Assembly (NCBI GenBank): GCA_947570135.1
Contig: CANOTP010000005.1
Coordinates: forward strand, 1 to 64,000
DNA from: an uncultured Candidatus Melainabacteria bacterium
GTDB taxonomy: Bacteria > Cyanobacteriota > Vampirovibrionia > Gastranaerophilales > Gastranaerophilaceae
Direction: 5' to 3'
Length of the DNA: 64,000 nucleotides
In this document: in pieces, positions 34,083 through 42,968 of the stretch
How positions within the stretch are numbered: the first letter of the stretch is position 1
Layout of the letters: each line of letters begins with the position of its first letter
Translations under genes and position numbers: made by a program
The notes under the pieces: model-generated
What the model was told of the DNA's origin: nothing
The model's input: only the letters and a program-made list of their open reading frames with translations
Databases searched by the model: none

Positions 34083-36755
34083 TTACTTGTTGTAATAATC
34101 TCTAACAACACCTTCAAATGCATCGATATAAATTTGTTTCATATCTGACATTAGAGGGTAAGCAGGGTTAGCACCCGTACATTGGTCATCGAATGCCAAT
34201 TCAACCATTTCATCTAACTTAGCGTAGAATTGTTCTTCTGTTACACCGAAGTCTTTGATTGAGTTAGGTAAGTTGATTGCTTTCATCAATTTATCAATTG
34301 CTTCAAGTAACAATTCAACTTTTTCATCGTCGTTTTTACCGCCCAATCCTAATTCATCAGCGATTTGACCGTATTTAGTCTTAGCGTTAGGGAATTTGTA
34401 TTGAGGGAAGATTGCTTGTTTTTTCGGAGCATCAACAGCGTTGTATTTGATTACCTGTCTGATAAGTAATGCGTTAGCAACACCGTGAGGAACACTGAAC
34501 ATAGCACCTAACTTGTGAGCCATAGAGTGGCATAATCCTAAGAAAGAGTTAGCGAATGCCATACCTGCGATAGTTGCAGCATAGTGCATTTTTTCTCTTG
34601 CGATAGGATCATTAGCGCCTTCGTTGTATGAACGTTCTAAGTATCTGAATACTAACTTGGTAGCTTCTAAAGCGTTAGAGTTTGTGAAGTTAGTAGCCAT
34701 ACAAGAAACGTAAGCTTCGATTGCGTGAACAAGTGCGTCAATACCTGATGCTGAAGTTAATCCTTTAGGCATTCCGTCAACGAAATTAGGGTCAACGATT
34801 GCCATATTTGGAGTTAGTGCGTAATCAGCGATAGCGTACTTAACGTGAGTTTCATCGTCTGTAATGATTGCAAACGGTGTAACTTCAGAACCTGTACCTG
34901 AAGTTGTAGGGATAGCAACCATAGTAGCTTTCTTACCTAATTCAGGGATTGAACAAATTCTTTTTCTGATATCCATGAATCTCATTGCGATATCTTCAAA
35001 GTTTGTATCAGGTTGTTCATACAATAACCACATAATTTTCGCAGCATCCATAGGAGATCCGCCGCCTAATGAAATGATTACGTCAGGTTCGTATGGTCTA
35101 ATGATTTCCATAGCTTGGTTAATTGTTGAAAGAGTCGGGTCAGGTTTAACGTCGAAGAAGATTTGGTGATCGATACCGATTTCATCTAAAACGTTAACGA
35201 TGCTGTCAACCGCACCTGAATTGAATAAGAATCTGTCAGTTACGATAAATGCACGTTTTTTACCTTGAAGTTCGCGAAGAGCCAAGTCAATAGCACCTCT
35301 TTTGAAGTAAACTTTCGGCGGAACCTTAAACCATAACATGTTTTCTCTCCTTTCAGCAACTGTTTTGTAATTTAATAAGTGTTCAACACCTACGTTACCT
35401 GAAACAGCGTTGCCGCCCCAAGATCCGCAGCCTAATGTTAATGACGGTTCTAACTTGAAGTTGAATAAGTCACCGATACCGCCTTGAGAAGATGGTGAGT
35501 TGATAAGAACTCTGCAAGAAGGCATTTTCTTAGCATAAGCATCAATTCTTTCACTGTGACGTTCATCAGTATATAGAACTGATGTGTGACCTGCACCACC
35601 GTGAGATACCAAGAAGTAAGCTTTTTCTGCCGCATCTTCAAAGTCGCTTGCTCTGTACATTGAAAGGATTGGAGAAAGTTTTTCTCTTGAGAACGGATCT
35701 TCCCAATCAACTTCAGGTCTTTCAGCTAAAAGAACTTTAGCGTTTTCAGGAACTTCGAATCCTGAAAGTTCAGCGATTCTGTGAGCGCTTTGACCGACGA
35801 TATCAGGGTGAGCCGTACCGCGTTTAGGGTCGATGAACGGAAGATCAACCATTTTCTTTTGTTCAGCTTCGTTAACAAGATATGCGCCTCTGTATTCAAA
35901 TTCTTTTTTAACTTCTTCGTAAACGCTGTCAACAACGATAACTGCTTGTTCTGATGCACAAATCATGCCGTTATCAAAAGTTTTTGACATAAGGATTGAA
36001 GATACAGCCATTTTAATATCGGCAGTTTCGTCAATAACAGCAGAAGTGTTACCCGGGCCTACACCTAATGCAGGGTTGCCTGATGAGTAAGCAGCTTTAA
36101 CCATTCCAGGACCGCCTGTAGCTAAGATACAATCAATATGCGGGTGATGCATCAATTGGCTTGATAAATCAATTGACGGAACATCAATCCAACCGATAAT
36201 ATCTTCAGGAGCTCCGGCTTTTACTGCAGCTTCAAGAACTAATTTTGCTGCAGCGATTGTACAGTCTTTAGCTCTAGGGTGTGGTGAGAAGATGATTGCG
36301 TTACGTGTTTTTAATGCAATCAATGATTTAAATATTGCGGTTGAAGTAGGGTTGGTTGTAGGAATGATACCTGCCAAAATTCCCAAAGGTTCTGCAACGA
36401 TTTTAGTACCGTTAGCTTTATCTTCTTTAATGATTCCGCAAGTTTTAGCATTTTTGTGTTTGTTGTAAATGTATTCTGATGCGAAGTGGTTTTTGATGAT
36501 TTTGTCTTCCAAAACACCCATACCTGTTTCTGAGATAGCCATTCTTGCAAGAGGAATACGAGCTTTGTCAGCAGCAGTTGCAGCCGCTTTAAAGATTTTG
36601 TCAACTTGTTCTTGAGAAAAAGTTGCATAAAGTTTTTGAGCTTTTCTGACTCTTTCAATCAGAAGTTCTAATTGTTCTGCATTGTCAACAAGACCGGAAT
36701 TTGTGTTTAAAGTTTCTTCCAGTTTTTCGACATTCTTTTTGCTTTTTGTTGTCAT
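34083..36755 (-). CDS. adhE: Bifunctional acetaldehyde-CoA/alcohol dehydrogenase
   Basis: AdhE reduces acetyl-CoA to acetaldehyde and then ethanol, regenerating two NAD+. The N-terminal CoA-acylating aldehyde dehydrogenase (to about residue 440) shows IPTTNPTSTAIFK and the catalytic Cys in FDNGMICASEQA. The C-terminal iron alcohol dehydrogenase has IISLGGGSPMDAAKIMW, GTGSEVTPFAII and the metal ligands in GLCHSMAHKLGAMFSVPHG. The ATG at 36755 (890 residues) is chosen over the one 8 codons upstream because AAAGGAG lies directly before it. A likely Rex operator overlies its promoter. It ends at a bidirectional terminator. Confidence 0.95.
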   Translation of the reverse strand: MTTKSKKNVEKLEETLNTNSGLVDNAEQLELLIERVRKAQKLYATFSQEQVDKIFKAAATAADKARIPLARMAISETGMGVLEDKIIKNHFASEYIYNKHKNAKTCGIIKEDKANGTKIVAEPLGILAGIIPTTNPTSTAIFKSLIALKTRNAIIFSPHPRAKDCTIAAAKLVLEAAVKAGAPEDIIGWIDVPSIDLSSQLMHHPHIDCILATGGPGMVKAAYSSGNPALGVGPGNTSAVIDETADIKMAVSSILMSKTFDNGMICASEQAVIVVDSVYEEVKKEFEYRGAYLVNEAEQKKMVDLPFIDPKRGTAHPDIVGQSAHRIAELSGFEVPENAKVLLAERPEVDWEDPFSREKLSPILSMYRASDFEDAAEKAYFLVSHGGAGHTSVLYTDERHSERIDAYAKKMPSCRVLINSPSSQGGIGDLFNFKLEPSLTLGCGSWGGNAVSGNVGVEHLLNYKTVAERRENMLWFKVPPKVYFKRGAIDLALRELQGKKRAFIVTDRFLFNSGAVDSIVNVLDEIGIDHQIFFDVKPDPTLSTINQAMEIIRPYEPDVIISLGGGSPMDAAKIMWLLYEQPDTNFEDIAMRFMDIRKRICSIPELGKKATMVAIPTTSGTGSEVTPFAIITDDETHVKYAIADYALTPNMAIVDPNFVDGMPKGLTSASGIDALVHAIEAYVSCMATNFTNSNALEATKLVFRYLERSYNEGANDPIAREKMHYAATIAGMAFANSFLGLCHSMAHKLGAMFSVPHGVANALLIRQVIKYNAVDAPKKQAIFPQYKFPNAKTKYGQIADELGLGGKNDDEKVELLLEAIDKLMKAINLPNSIKDFGVTEEQFYAKLDEMVELAFDDQCTGANPAYPLMSDMKQIYIDAFEGVVRDYYNK

Positions 36756-36805
36756 GTTTTTCTCCTTTTTATAAAACATATTAATTAATGTAATACATTT
36801 GGGTA

Positions 36806-36827
36806 AATTGTGATTTTTATCACAATT
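36806..36827. promoter_or_regulatory. Rex-type operator palindrome upstream of adhE
   Basis: TTGTGAT-TTTT-ATCACAA (core 36808-36825) is a perfect palindrome of the length and form of Rex sites (TTGTGAA-N4-TTCACAA), with A/T continuing the symmetry outward. It lies 3 bases downstream of the adhE -10 box, where a repressor would block initiation. Rex regulation of adhE is well known in Firmicutes. CRP/FNR sites are similar, so identity is inferred from context. Confidence 0.65.
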
Positions 36828-36829
36828 AC

Positions 36830-36858
36830 ATTTTACTTTAAATATATAACAAAATCAA
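36830..36858 (-). promoter_or_regulatory. adhE promoter
   Basis: On the minus strand TTGATT (36853-36858) and TAAAAT (36830-36835) are separated by exactly 17 bases. The predicted start of transcription falls in the palindrome immediately downstream. Leader length to the adhE ATG is about 70 nt. Confidence 0.65.
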
Positions 36859-37090
36859 GTGTAAATTTTACAATCTTTATAATTTCTTTATGTATTTTTG
36901 CGAAAATTTTGATAAATCATTTATATGGAGGAGAAAAGTATTGCAAAATTAATAAAATGTAAAGTTTTCGGCTAAGAATTACTAAAAACATAGCAGTTGA
37001 AACAGTGGGAATAAGTGTATTTTTGGCACTTTATCGAAAAAGTGCGATATAAAAGGGTTTTGGTTGCTTAACAAAACTTCACAGGAGGGG
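36859..37090. other. Intergenic region between the adhE promoter and the next promoter
   Basis: No gene seen. It contains the AAAATGTAA motif at 36954-36962 and a short hairpin with 7-base arms (GCACTTT at 37026-37032, AAAGTGC at 37039-37045). A GGAGGAG sequence near 36926 precedes only a 3-codon frame. Confidence 0.4.
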
Positions 37091-37119
37091 TTGACAAAAA
37101 TTTTTTTATGGTTTATAGT
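37091..37119 (+). promoter_or_regulatory. Strong promoter of the small gene at 37174
   Basis: TTGACA (37091-37096) and TATAGT (37114-37119) are 17 bases apart. In the leader, AAGTGTT (37134-37140) and AACACTT (37146-37152) form a 7-bp inverted repeat that could be an operator or RNA hairpin. Confidence 0.75.
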
Positions 37120-37173
37120 GAAAGTGTTAGATGAAGTGTTAATTGAACACTTAATAACGAAAGGAGAACAGAG

Positions 37174-37485
37174 ATGTTAACTATTAGTCCTATAAAATTA
37201 ACAACGAATTCAAAAAAATATATATCATTTGGTGAAACCAATCATAATAATTCTACTGCTAAAATCGGTTTGATGTCTTTAGACAAAAGCCCTAATGCAA
37301 GAATTAATTTTGAAAAAGACTTATATGAAACAAAAAATGCAGATATGGTTCAATCTAATCCAATTAAGGCTTTAGGTTACAATATCGTTAAGGCTTATAA
37401 TATACTTTGCACACCAATAAGAAACAATACAACCCCGAAAATCGAATCTAAATATGAACATGTACCGTTTATGTATATGGCATAG
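37174..37485 (+). CDS. Small hypothetical protein with N-terminal ISFG motif
   Basis: A 103-residue protein beginning MLTISPIKLTTNSKKYISFGE, a Ser/Thr/Asn-rich start ending in SFG like several others here. The remaining sequence is polar and basic with an NYT/Ile-rich middle and no recognised domain. AAAGGAGAA precedes the start, and a near-consensus promoter lies 55 bases upstream, so it should be well expressed as a monocistron. Confidence 0.65.
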   Translation: MLTISPIKLTTNSKKYISFGETNHNNSTAKIGLMSLDKSPNARINFEKDLYETKNADMVQSNPIKALGYNIVKAYNILCTPIRNNTTPKIESKYEHVPFMYMA

Positions 37486-37580
37486 TTTATAAATGAAAGA
37501 CTTAACTCTTTTCATTTACCCCAAAAATAACTAAAGCAATATTACCCCGATTGCGGAGGTTAAAATTTAAAAATCATAAT

Positions 37581-37607
37581 ATCCTTTCTTTATTACAAAG
37601 AAAGGAT
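37581..37607 (+). promoter_or_regulatory. Hairpin covering the ribosome site of the rhodanese gene
   Basis: ATCCTTTCTTT (37581-37591) pairs perfectly with AAAGAAAGGAT (37597-37607) around ATTAC. The 3' arm contains the AAAGGA ribosome binding sequence, 9 bases before the ATG at 37616, and is followed by TTTTTT. It may be a translational switch or a terminator of the upstream gene. Confidence 0.6.
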
Positions 37608-37615
37608 GATTTTTT

Positions 37616-38011
37616 ATGAACGAAAAATTTAAAGAACTGAGAATGAACCCTGAAAAAGCAAGATGTTTTTTCTCAAAAAGACTGGCTTACACTCTGGGGC
37701 CTGTTGAATTGAAAAACTTTATGGAAAAAGGTGGAGTAAGGGTTGTTGATGTCAGGGCAGAAGCCGACTATCAAGTTGCTCATATTCCGGGGGCGATTTC
37801 TATTCCAAAAGATGAATTGGATAAAAATCTTGAAAAATTGTCAAAAGATGAGGTAACAATTGTTTATTGTTATAATCAGCAGTGTCATTTGGGAGACAGT
37901 GCTTGTCTTATTTTAGCGGATTATGATTATCCTGTTATGTTAATGGAAGGCGGATTTGATGTTTGGGTAAACGATTTCAGGTTTACAACGGTAGAAGGTG
38001 CGGGGCAATAA
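37616..38011 (+). CDS. Rhodanese-like domain protein
   Basis: The 131-residue protein has one rhodanese domain (residues about 33-125): VRVVDVRAEADYQVAHIPGAISIPKDEL, then TIVYCYNQQCHLGDSACLILADYDYPVMLMEGGF. The active-site loop CYNQQCH starts with the persulfide-forming Cys. A short N-terminal region (FKELRMNPEKARCFF) adds a second Cys. It likely handles sulfane sulfur or acts as a redox sensor. Its ribosome site is inside the hairpin at 37581. Confidence 0.85.
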   Translation: MNEKFKELRMNPEKARCFFSKRLAYTLGPVELKNFMEKGGVRVVDVRAEADYQVAHIPGAISIPKDELDKNLEKLSKDEVTIVYCYNQQCHLGDSACLILADYDYPVMLMEGGFDVWVNDFRFTTVEGAGQ

Positions 38012-38093
38012 AACCCCGCCCTTGAAATTTTTAAATGTTTATAATAATATCGACATAAGTTGTAATCTTAGTATTACTTTTGGAATTGTTATT

Positions 38094-39299
38094 ATGAAAA
38101 AGAAAATCCTTACAAGTTTTATAATTGCAGGACTTTTAGCGGTTGAATCGTTTATGTTTTCTCCTGTTTTCTCAGCTGAAAAATTAACAAGAAAACAGAA
38201 AAAAGAAATTGCATTAATTAATGTTGCGGTTGCAAGTTTTGATGCAGGGCAGTATGATTTGGCGATTGAATATTATACGAAGGCCATTGCGGTTAATCCA
38301 GAAAACGCCGAGTCTTACGCTAAGCGCGGTAATGCCGAGTTTTTGTCGGGAAATTACAAAAATGCCGTAACGGATTACACCAAAGCGCTTGAACTTGATC
38401 CAAGCAGGGAAAATCTTTATTACAACCGAGGAATTGCAAGAGCTAATATGCAAGAGTACGACAGTGTTGTGGAAGATTACACGAAAGAACTTGAAATAAA
38501 TCCTCAAAATGCAAATGCTTACCTTAACCGTGGTACCGCCCGTGTTGTTTTAAAACAGTATGATGAGGCAATTGAAGATTTTACACATGTTATTGAACTG
38601 GAAAGGGATAATGTTTTAGCCTATTACAACCGTGGAATTGCGTATCGCAACAAAGGTGAATATAAAAAAGCGATAGAAGATTATACAAAAGTAATTGAGC
38701 TTGACGGTAAAAATATTGAGGCGTATAACAATCGCGGAGTTGCAAAGTTTTACGCAAAAGATTATAAAGGCGCGGTTAGTGATTATACAAAGGTTATCGA
38801 TTTAAACAAAAATTTCAGACAAGCATATTTTAATCGCGGAATTTCCAATCTGGGGCTGCAAAAATACGAGGATGCCGTGGAAGATTTTACACGCGAGCTT
38901 GAAGCTAACCCGAAAAATGATTCAGCGTATTATGAGCGTGCAGTTGCAGAATCAAGATTAGACCATTATACATCAGCAATTGATGATTACAATAAAGCAA
39001 TTGAATTAAACCCTCAAAATGCAGAGTATTACGCTGAAAAAGGCGCACTGTTAAGTAAAACCGAAAAAGATTTAAAACAAGCAGAGCAAGATTTAAATAC
39101 TGCAATAAAATTAGATCCTGATGATGCGGAAAAATACCTCACGCGGGCTATTATTTACTGCAAACGTGAAATGTATCTTCCTGCTATTGATGATTTAAAT
39201 ATCGCATTAAATCTTGAGCCTGAGCATAAACAAGCGCAGGAATTGCGCTCATACGCGATAAAATCTTTGAATGCAACACAGCAAACATCATCTAAATAA
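38094..39299 (+). CDS. Secreted tetratricopeptide-repeat protein
   Basis: A signal peptide is clear (KKKILTSFIIAGLLAVESFMFSPVFSA, cleaved near residue 27). About ten TPR units follow, each with the pattern A-x-x-Y-x-R-G-x-A ... Y-x-x-A-I-x-D-[YF]-T-K-[AVE]-I-E-L-[DN]-P. The repeats form a scaffold, probably periplasmic or outer-membrane facing. The ATG at 38094 gives 401 residues and places the signal sequence at the N-terminus; an upstream GTG in frame has no ribosome site. It follows the rhodanese gene by 82 bases. Confidence 0.85.
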   Translation: MKKKILTSFIIAGLLAVESFMFSPVFSAEKLTRKQKKEIALINVAVASFDAGQYDLAIEYYTKAIAVNPENAESYAKRGNAEFLSGNYKNAVTDYTKALELDPSRENLYYNRGIARANMQEYDSVVEDYTKELEINPQNANAYLNRGTARVVLKQYDEAIEDFTHVIELERDNVLAYYNRGIAYRNKGEYKKAIEDYTKVIELDGKNIEAYNNRGVAKFYAKDYKGAVSDYTKVIDLNKNFRQAYFNRGISNLGLQKYEDAVEDFTRELEANPKNDSAYYERAVAESRLDHYTSAIDDYNKAIELNPQNAEYYAEKGALLSKTEKDLKQAEQDLNTAIKLDPDDAEKYLTRAIIYCKREMYLPAIDDLNIALNLEPEHKQAQELRSYAIKSLNATQQTSSK

Positions 39300-39354
39300 T
39301 CAGTTTCCTATTTTTAAATTAGTGCTATAATAAACCCGAAAAGGAGAGTTTATT

Positions 39355-40740
39355 ATGGAAATAAAAATTACGGACAAGGTAAGAGAGATGCCTTGCGATG
39401 TCTTGGTTATCGGTAAATTTGAAGGCGGTAAAATTTCTAACCCTTTAGTTGACAGGTTTGCACCTGAATCTTTTACGGGTAAAAAGGGTGAAACTTTTGT
39501 GATTCATACTCAAAAAGAGTTTCCGTCAACTTATATTTTGGCACTCGGTTTAGGGCAAGAGGATAAAGCTGATTCTAATTCAGTCAGAGAAGCTGTTTCA
39601 AAAGCAGTTAAAAAGTGTGTTGAATTGAAAGCAAAATCTGTTGCGTTTGATATTCAAAGTGATGTTGAAACTGTTATTTTGGGTGTTTCTATCGTTAATT
39701 ATCATTTTGATAAGTATAAAAATAAAAAAGAGCATAGAATTTCTGAAATTTATCTTTCTGAAACAATGTCAGGCGATGTTGAAAGAGCAAAGACTGTTGC
39801 CGAGTCAATGAAGTTAACTCGAAACCTTGCAAATGAGCCTGCTGCATTTGCAACACCTTCAAAGTTGGCTGAAATTGCCCAAGGAATTGACGGGTTAAAT
39901 ACTGTAATTTATGATGAAGCAAAAATAAGGGAACTCGGAATGGGAGCTTATCTTGCGGTAGCACAGGGAAGTGTTCAGCCGCCTAAGTTTATCCACATGA
40001 AATACATCCCTGAAAATCCGAAAAAACGTATTGCGATTATCGGTAAAGGTTTATGCTTTGACAGTGGCGGACTTGATTTAAAACCCGCATCATCTATGCT
40101 TAATATGAAAGATGATATGTCTGGCTCAGCTTGTGTTCTGGGTGTTATGAAAGCTGTTGCAAAATTAAGACCTGATGTAGAAGTTCACGGGATTATTGCT
40201 GCGTGTGAAAATATGCCGTCAGGAAGTTCCTACAAACCGGGTGATATTGTGACTGCGAAAAACGGTAAAACAATTGAAGTTGATAATACTGATGCAGAAG
40301 GCAGATTAACTTTGGCTGATGCGCTATGCTATGCCTGCGAGCTTGAAGTTGATGAAGTTGTTGATATTGCAACCCTGACAGGTGCTTGTATGGTAGCTTT
40401 AGGCTCTGCAGCATCAGGTATTATGGGTAATGATGATGAGTTTGTTAGTCGTATTATAGAAATCGGTAAAAAATCAGGTGAAAAGTTCTGGGCGCTTCCG
40501 ATGTGGCAAGAATACAGAGATAACATGAACAGCGATGTTGCCGATATGAAAAATACAGGTACAAGATACGGCGGAGCATCAGCTGCAGGCATGTTCTTAA
40601 AAGAATTTGTCACAGATAAAGTTAAATGGGCTCACCTTGATGTTGCAGGTACAGCGTTTTTAGAAAAACCTCAAAACGGATTTTCTAAAGGTGCCTCAGG
40701 TGTCGGGGTAAGAACCTTGTTAAACTATATTTTGGACTAA
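39355..40740 (+). CDS. pepA: Leucyl aminopeptidase (M17 family)
   Basis: PepA removes N-terminal residues from peptides with two metal ions. The C-terminal catalytic domain has KGLCFDSGGLDLKPASSMLNMKDDMSGSACVLG (Lys, Asp ligands) and the signature NTDAEGRLTLADAL. The N-terminal macro-like domain (residues about 1-160) is weaker. Length is 461 residues. The start follows AAAGGAGAG. A hairpin terminator follows. Confidence 0.93.
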   Translation: MEIKITDKVREMPCDVLVIGKFEGGKISNPLVDRFAPESFTGKKGETFVIHTQKEFPSTYILALGLGQEDKADSNSVREAVSKAVKKCVELKAKSVAFDIQSDVETVILGVSIVNYHFDKYKNKKEHRISEIYLSETMSGDVERAKTVAESMKLTRNLANEPAAFATPSKLAEIAQGIDGLNTVIYDEAKIRELGMGAYLAVAQGSVQPPKFIHMKYIPENPKKRIAIIGKGLCFDSGGLDLKPASSMLNMKDDMSGSACVLGVMKAVAKLRPDVEVHGIIAACENMPSGSSYKPGDIVTAKNGKTIEVDNTDAEGRLTLADALCYACELEVDEVVDIATLTGACMVALGSAASGIMGNDDEFVSRIIEIGKKSGEKFWALPMWQEYRDNMNSDVADMKNTGTRYGGASAAGMFLKEFVTDKVKWAHLDVAGTAFLEKPQNGFSKGASGVGVRTLLNYILD

Positions 40741-40747
40741 TTTTTGT

Positions 40748-40785
40748 GCGGCGGGGCGGATTTGAAAAATCAGCCCCGCCATTTT
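40748..40785 (+). terminator. Terminator hairpin after pepA
   Basis: GGCGGGGCGGATTT pairs with AAATCAGCCCCGCC (one mismatch) around GAAA, followed by ATTTT. The GGCGGATTT start recurs in hairpins at 13478, 16878 and 45738. Confidence 0.75.
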
Positions 40786-40836
40786 CTCATCTGTTTGTAT
40801 GTGTAAAATTTACAAATATTCTTTTAGAATGCATTT

Positions 40837-41544
40837 ATGAATAAATTTTTTAAAGATATAAAATACTTTTTTCTTTCATTACACGAAAAACATTTGCTAA
40901 ATAATTTAAAAAACACTACAAAAAGAAGCTTTTCAAGTAAAACAGGAAAAACGGTTTACGGAAACGGTGCGGATTTATCGCTCCAATCAGAAACTTTGAA
41001 ATTAATTGAACAGGTTCGAGAAGGTGTTTCATCTATAGTAAAACGAACAAACTGTGACCCTGACCTGCTTTTAAGCTATATTAAAGCCGCAAAAACACCT
41101 GTGTATAGAGTTGATAAAGCAGACAAATACCTTAATCTTATTAAGGAAGAAGAGGGATTTATCTGTGAAAAACAAGGATTTGACGCGTTATTTTTGTCGT
41201 TTATTACAGAAAAACAGTTTAAATTGAAAACTCCGCCAATGTTTGTTTTAGGGGTTGGTGAGATTGATAAGTTTTACATGCTTCATAACTTTTACCGCTG
41301 GTATTCAATGAAAACGGGCTTAGCGGGGTTTGAGTATGAGGTTCAGAAGAAATTCAAATCAACGCTTTTTGATAAATCCGATACCGAGATGAAGAATTTA
41401 TCAATGGAAGATATTATTTCGATAAAAGAAGCTGTATCGCGCGATCAGGAAGCAACTAATTTTGTATTGCAATATACGAAACAAACAGACGGCTCCAAAA
41501 ATGTTATGGACAAATTAAAAAATGACGGCGGAGCAAATATATAA
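40837..41544 (+). CDS. Hypothetical protein (235 residues)
   Basis: No family recognised. The N-terminus is basic and aromatic (NKFFKDIKYFFLSLHEKHLL) and could form an amphipathic helix, but there is no signal peptide. The middle (residues about 45-160) has a conserved-looking Lys/Glu pattern with one MFVLGVGEIDKFYMLH stretch. The C-terminus is acidic. There is no ribosome site; TAGAAT lies 6 bases upstream of the ATG, which suggests a leaderless message. Confidence 0.65.
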   Translation: MNKFFKDIKYFFLSLHEKHLLNNLKNTTKRSFSSKTGKTVYGNGADLSLQSETLKLIEQVREGVSSIVKRTNCDPDLLLSYIKAAKTPVYRVDKADKYLNLIKEEEGFICEKQGFDALFLSFITEKQFKLKTPPMFVLGVGEIDKFYMLHNFYRWYSMKTGLAGFEYEVQKKFKSTLFDKSDTEMKNLSMEDIISIKEAVSRDQEATNFVLQYTKQTDGSKNVMDKLKNDGGANI

Positions 41545-41615
41545 GGGTAAAATTCTGATTGTAACAAAATGTAAAGTCGAATTTTAAAATGGCTCAAATC
41601 CAGTTATAATGCTCT

Positions 41616-41638
41616 ATATGATATGATATGATATGATG
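41616..41638 (+). repeat. Pentanucleotide tandem repeat (ATATG)4.6
   Basis: ATATG repeats four times followed by ATG, directly downstream of TATAAT (41605-41610) and ahead of a GC-rich GGCGGGGCGGGGC run. It lies in the leader of the gene at 41719. Copy number could vary by slippage, though none is shown here. Confidence 0.6.
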
Positions 41639-41718
41639 TGGCGGGGCGGGGCAAATTTTCTAATCTCAGAGTTTTTATGTAATTGTAGGAAGAATTTAGT
41701 AGAAAGGAAAATTTAAAA

Positions 41719-41994
41719 ATGTCTATCAATTCAATCAATTATCCCGGTTGTTATGCTCAACCTGTATTCATCGAAAATCATACAAATCCGCAAGTAAAAA
41801 TTTTTACAGAAAAAGTAAAGGATGAAATTTCTTGCAAGCAAGCTCATGTTAAAGTGGAGTTTTTGCAAAATACTTTAAATAACAAAGATTTAACAAATCC
41901 TGAGCGCTATACTTTGGAATATATGCTAAGAGATGCTCAGCGAGAATTGGCTCAGATTCTGCAAAATTTAAATGCAAAATACCCTGTGGCATAA
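41719..41994 (+). CDS. Small hypothetical protein (91 residues)
   Basis: The product begins MSINSINYPGCYAQPVFIENH, a Ser-Ile-Asn start like others in the window, then forms a predicted helical chain with coiled-coil character (RYTLEYMLRDAQRELAQILQNL) near the end. No recognised family. The start follows AAAGGAAAA. It is 21 bases upstream of another small gene, so the two are probably one transcript. Confidence 0.6.
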   Translation: MSINSINYPGCYAQPVFIENHTNPQVKIFTEKVKDEISCKQAHVKVEFLQNTLNNKDLTNPERYTLEYMLRDAQRELAQILQNLNAKYPVA

Positions 41995-42015
41995 GTAAAG
42001 AAAGTTGGTGTAAAT

Positions 42016-42288
42016 ATGACTATAGTAAACGGATATTCTAATTATGTGAATTCATTTTATTCAAATGATGTTCAAGTTTTGAAAAAACGTAAAAAACAGG
42101 CAAAAGTTGTAGGGGCTGCCGCAATAGCTGCAGGTGCAGTAAGCGGTACAGCAGCATTACTTAGTAAAAATCCAAGTGAGATTTTAAAATGGGTTGTTCC
42201 TATATTGGGTATGGTTTGCGGTGCGAATGCTTTGAATTATTCGAAACAAGCCGAAAAGAAAATTAATCAGCTTGAAGTTCAAGCATAA
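42016..42288 (+). CDS. Small membrane protein (90 residues)
   Basis: The product opens MTIVNGYSNYVNSFYSNDVQVLKKRKKQAK. It then has two hydrophobic stretches (residues about 32-47, VVGAAAIAAGAVSGTAALL, and 57-70, ILKWVVPILGMVCGANAL), so it likely forms a helical hairpin in the membrane. The C-terminus is basic. No domain recognised. It lies 21 bases after the 41719 gene and ends at a strong terminator. Confidence 0.6.
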   Translation: MTIVNGYSNYVNSFYSNDVQVLKKRKKQAKVVGAAAIAAGAVSGTAALLSKNPSEILKWVVPILGMVCGANALNYSKQAEKKINQLEVQA

Positions 42289-42298
42289 ATTTTTAAAA

Positions 42299-42334
42299 GA
42301 GTCGGCGGCTGAATTCTCAGCCGCCGACTCTTTT
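42299..42334. terminator. Terminator with 14-bp stem
   Basis: GAGTCGGCGGCTGA and TCAGCCGCCGACTC pair perfectly around ATTC, with A-run and T-run at the edges, so it ends both the gene at 42016 and the rubrerythrin gene. Its core is repeated exactly at 46766. Confidence 0.9.
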
Positions 42335-42346
42335 GTTTATTTCAAA

Positions 42347-42883
42347 TTAGCTGAAATATCTTTTTAAAAGACCGTCAAATCCTTTTCCGTGACGAGCTTC
42401 ATCTTTAGCCATTTCGTGAACTGTATCATGAATTGCGTCATATCCAAGTTCTTTAGCTCTTTTTGCGATAGCAAGTTTACCTTCGCAAGCACCGTGTTCA
42501 GCTTCTGCTCTTAATTCAAGGTTTTTCTTGGTTGAGTTTGTAACAACTTCACCTAATAATTCAGCAAATTTTGCAGCATGTTCAGCTTCTTCAAAAGCGT
42601 ATCTTTTGTAAGCTTCTGCAACTTCAGGATAACCTTCTCTTTCAGCAACTCTTGCCATTGCAAGGTACATACCTACTTCTGTGCATTCGCCGTTAAAGTT
42701 AGCTCTTAAACCTTCCATGATTTCAGCATCTTCAACTTTTCCGTCTCCGACGTTATGTTCACAAGCGTAAGTTTTTACACCGTCTTTAACTTCGGTAAAT
42801 GTTGTAGCTCCGCATAGAGGACATCTTTCAGGGGCTTTATCTGCTTCTGTAGACCAACCGCATACTGTACATACAAATTTCAT
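42347..42883 (-). CDS. Reverse rubrerythrin (rubredoxin-first), peroxide-reducing protein
   Basis: The 178-residue protein has an N-terminal rubredoxin-like site (CTVCGW and CPLCGA) followed by a ferritin-like di-iron domain with repeated E-x2-H pairs ([26 protein letters not shown]). This domain order is reversed rubrerythrin, which in clostridia reduces H2O2 and O2 using reduced rubredoxin or thioredoxin-type donors. It is transcribed after trxA (85 bases apart), and trxA may supply electrons. The start follows AAGGTAGG. Confidence 0.88.
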   Translation of the reverse strand: MKFVCTVCGWSTEADKAPERCPLCGATTFTEVKDGVKTYACEHNVGDGKVEDAEIMEGLRANFNGECTEVGMYLAMARVAEREGYPEVAEAYKRYAFEEAEHAAKFAELLGEVVTNSTKKNLELRAEAEHGACEGKLAIAKRAKELGYDAIHDTVHEMAKDEARHGKGFDGLLKRYFS

Positions 42884-42968
42884 AATTTCCTACCTTTCTT
42901 CTCATCTTTTACACTTTTGATTATAACAAAATAAAAATTTTTGTAAAGTGGAAATTATTATCACTTTT

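Noticed and set aside
36320-36658. 112-codon open frame on the minus strand inside adhE
   Set aside because: It is a shifted frame of adhE, whose own frame is fully conserved.
36806-36827. CRP or FNR site instead of a Rex site at adhE
   Set aside because: The palindrome also fits a CRP half-site (TGTGA...TCACA), but the 18-base length, the gene it controls and its position on the start point favour Rex. The alternative is not excluded.
41639-41651. GGCGGGGCGGGGC as a terminator
   Set aside because: It has no complementary arm and no T-run.
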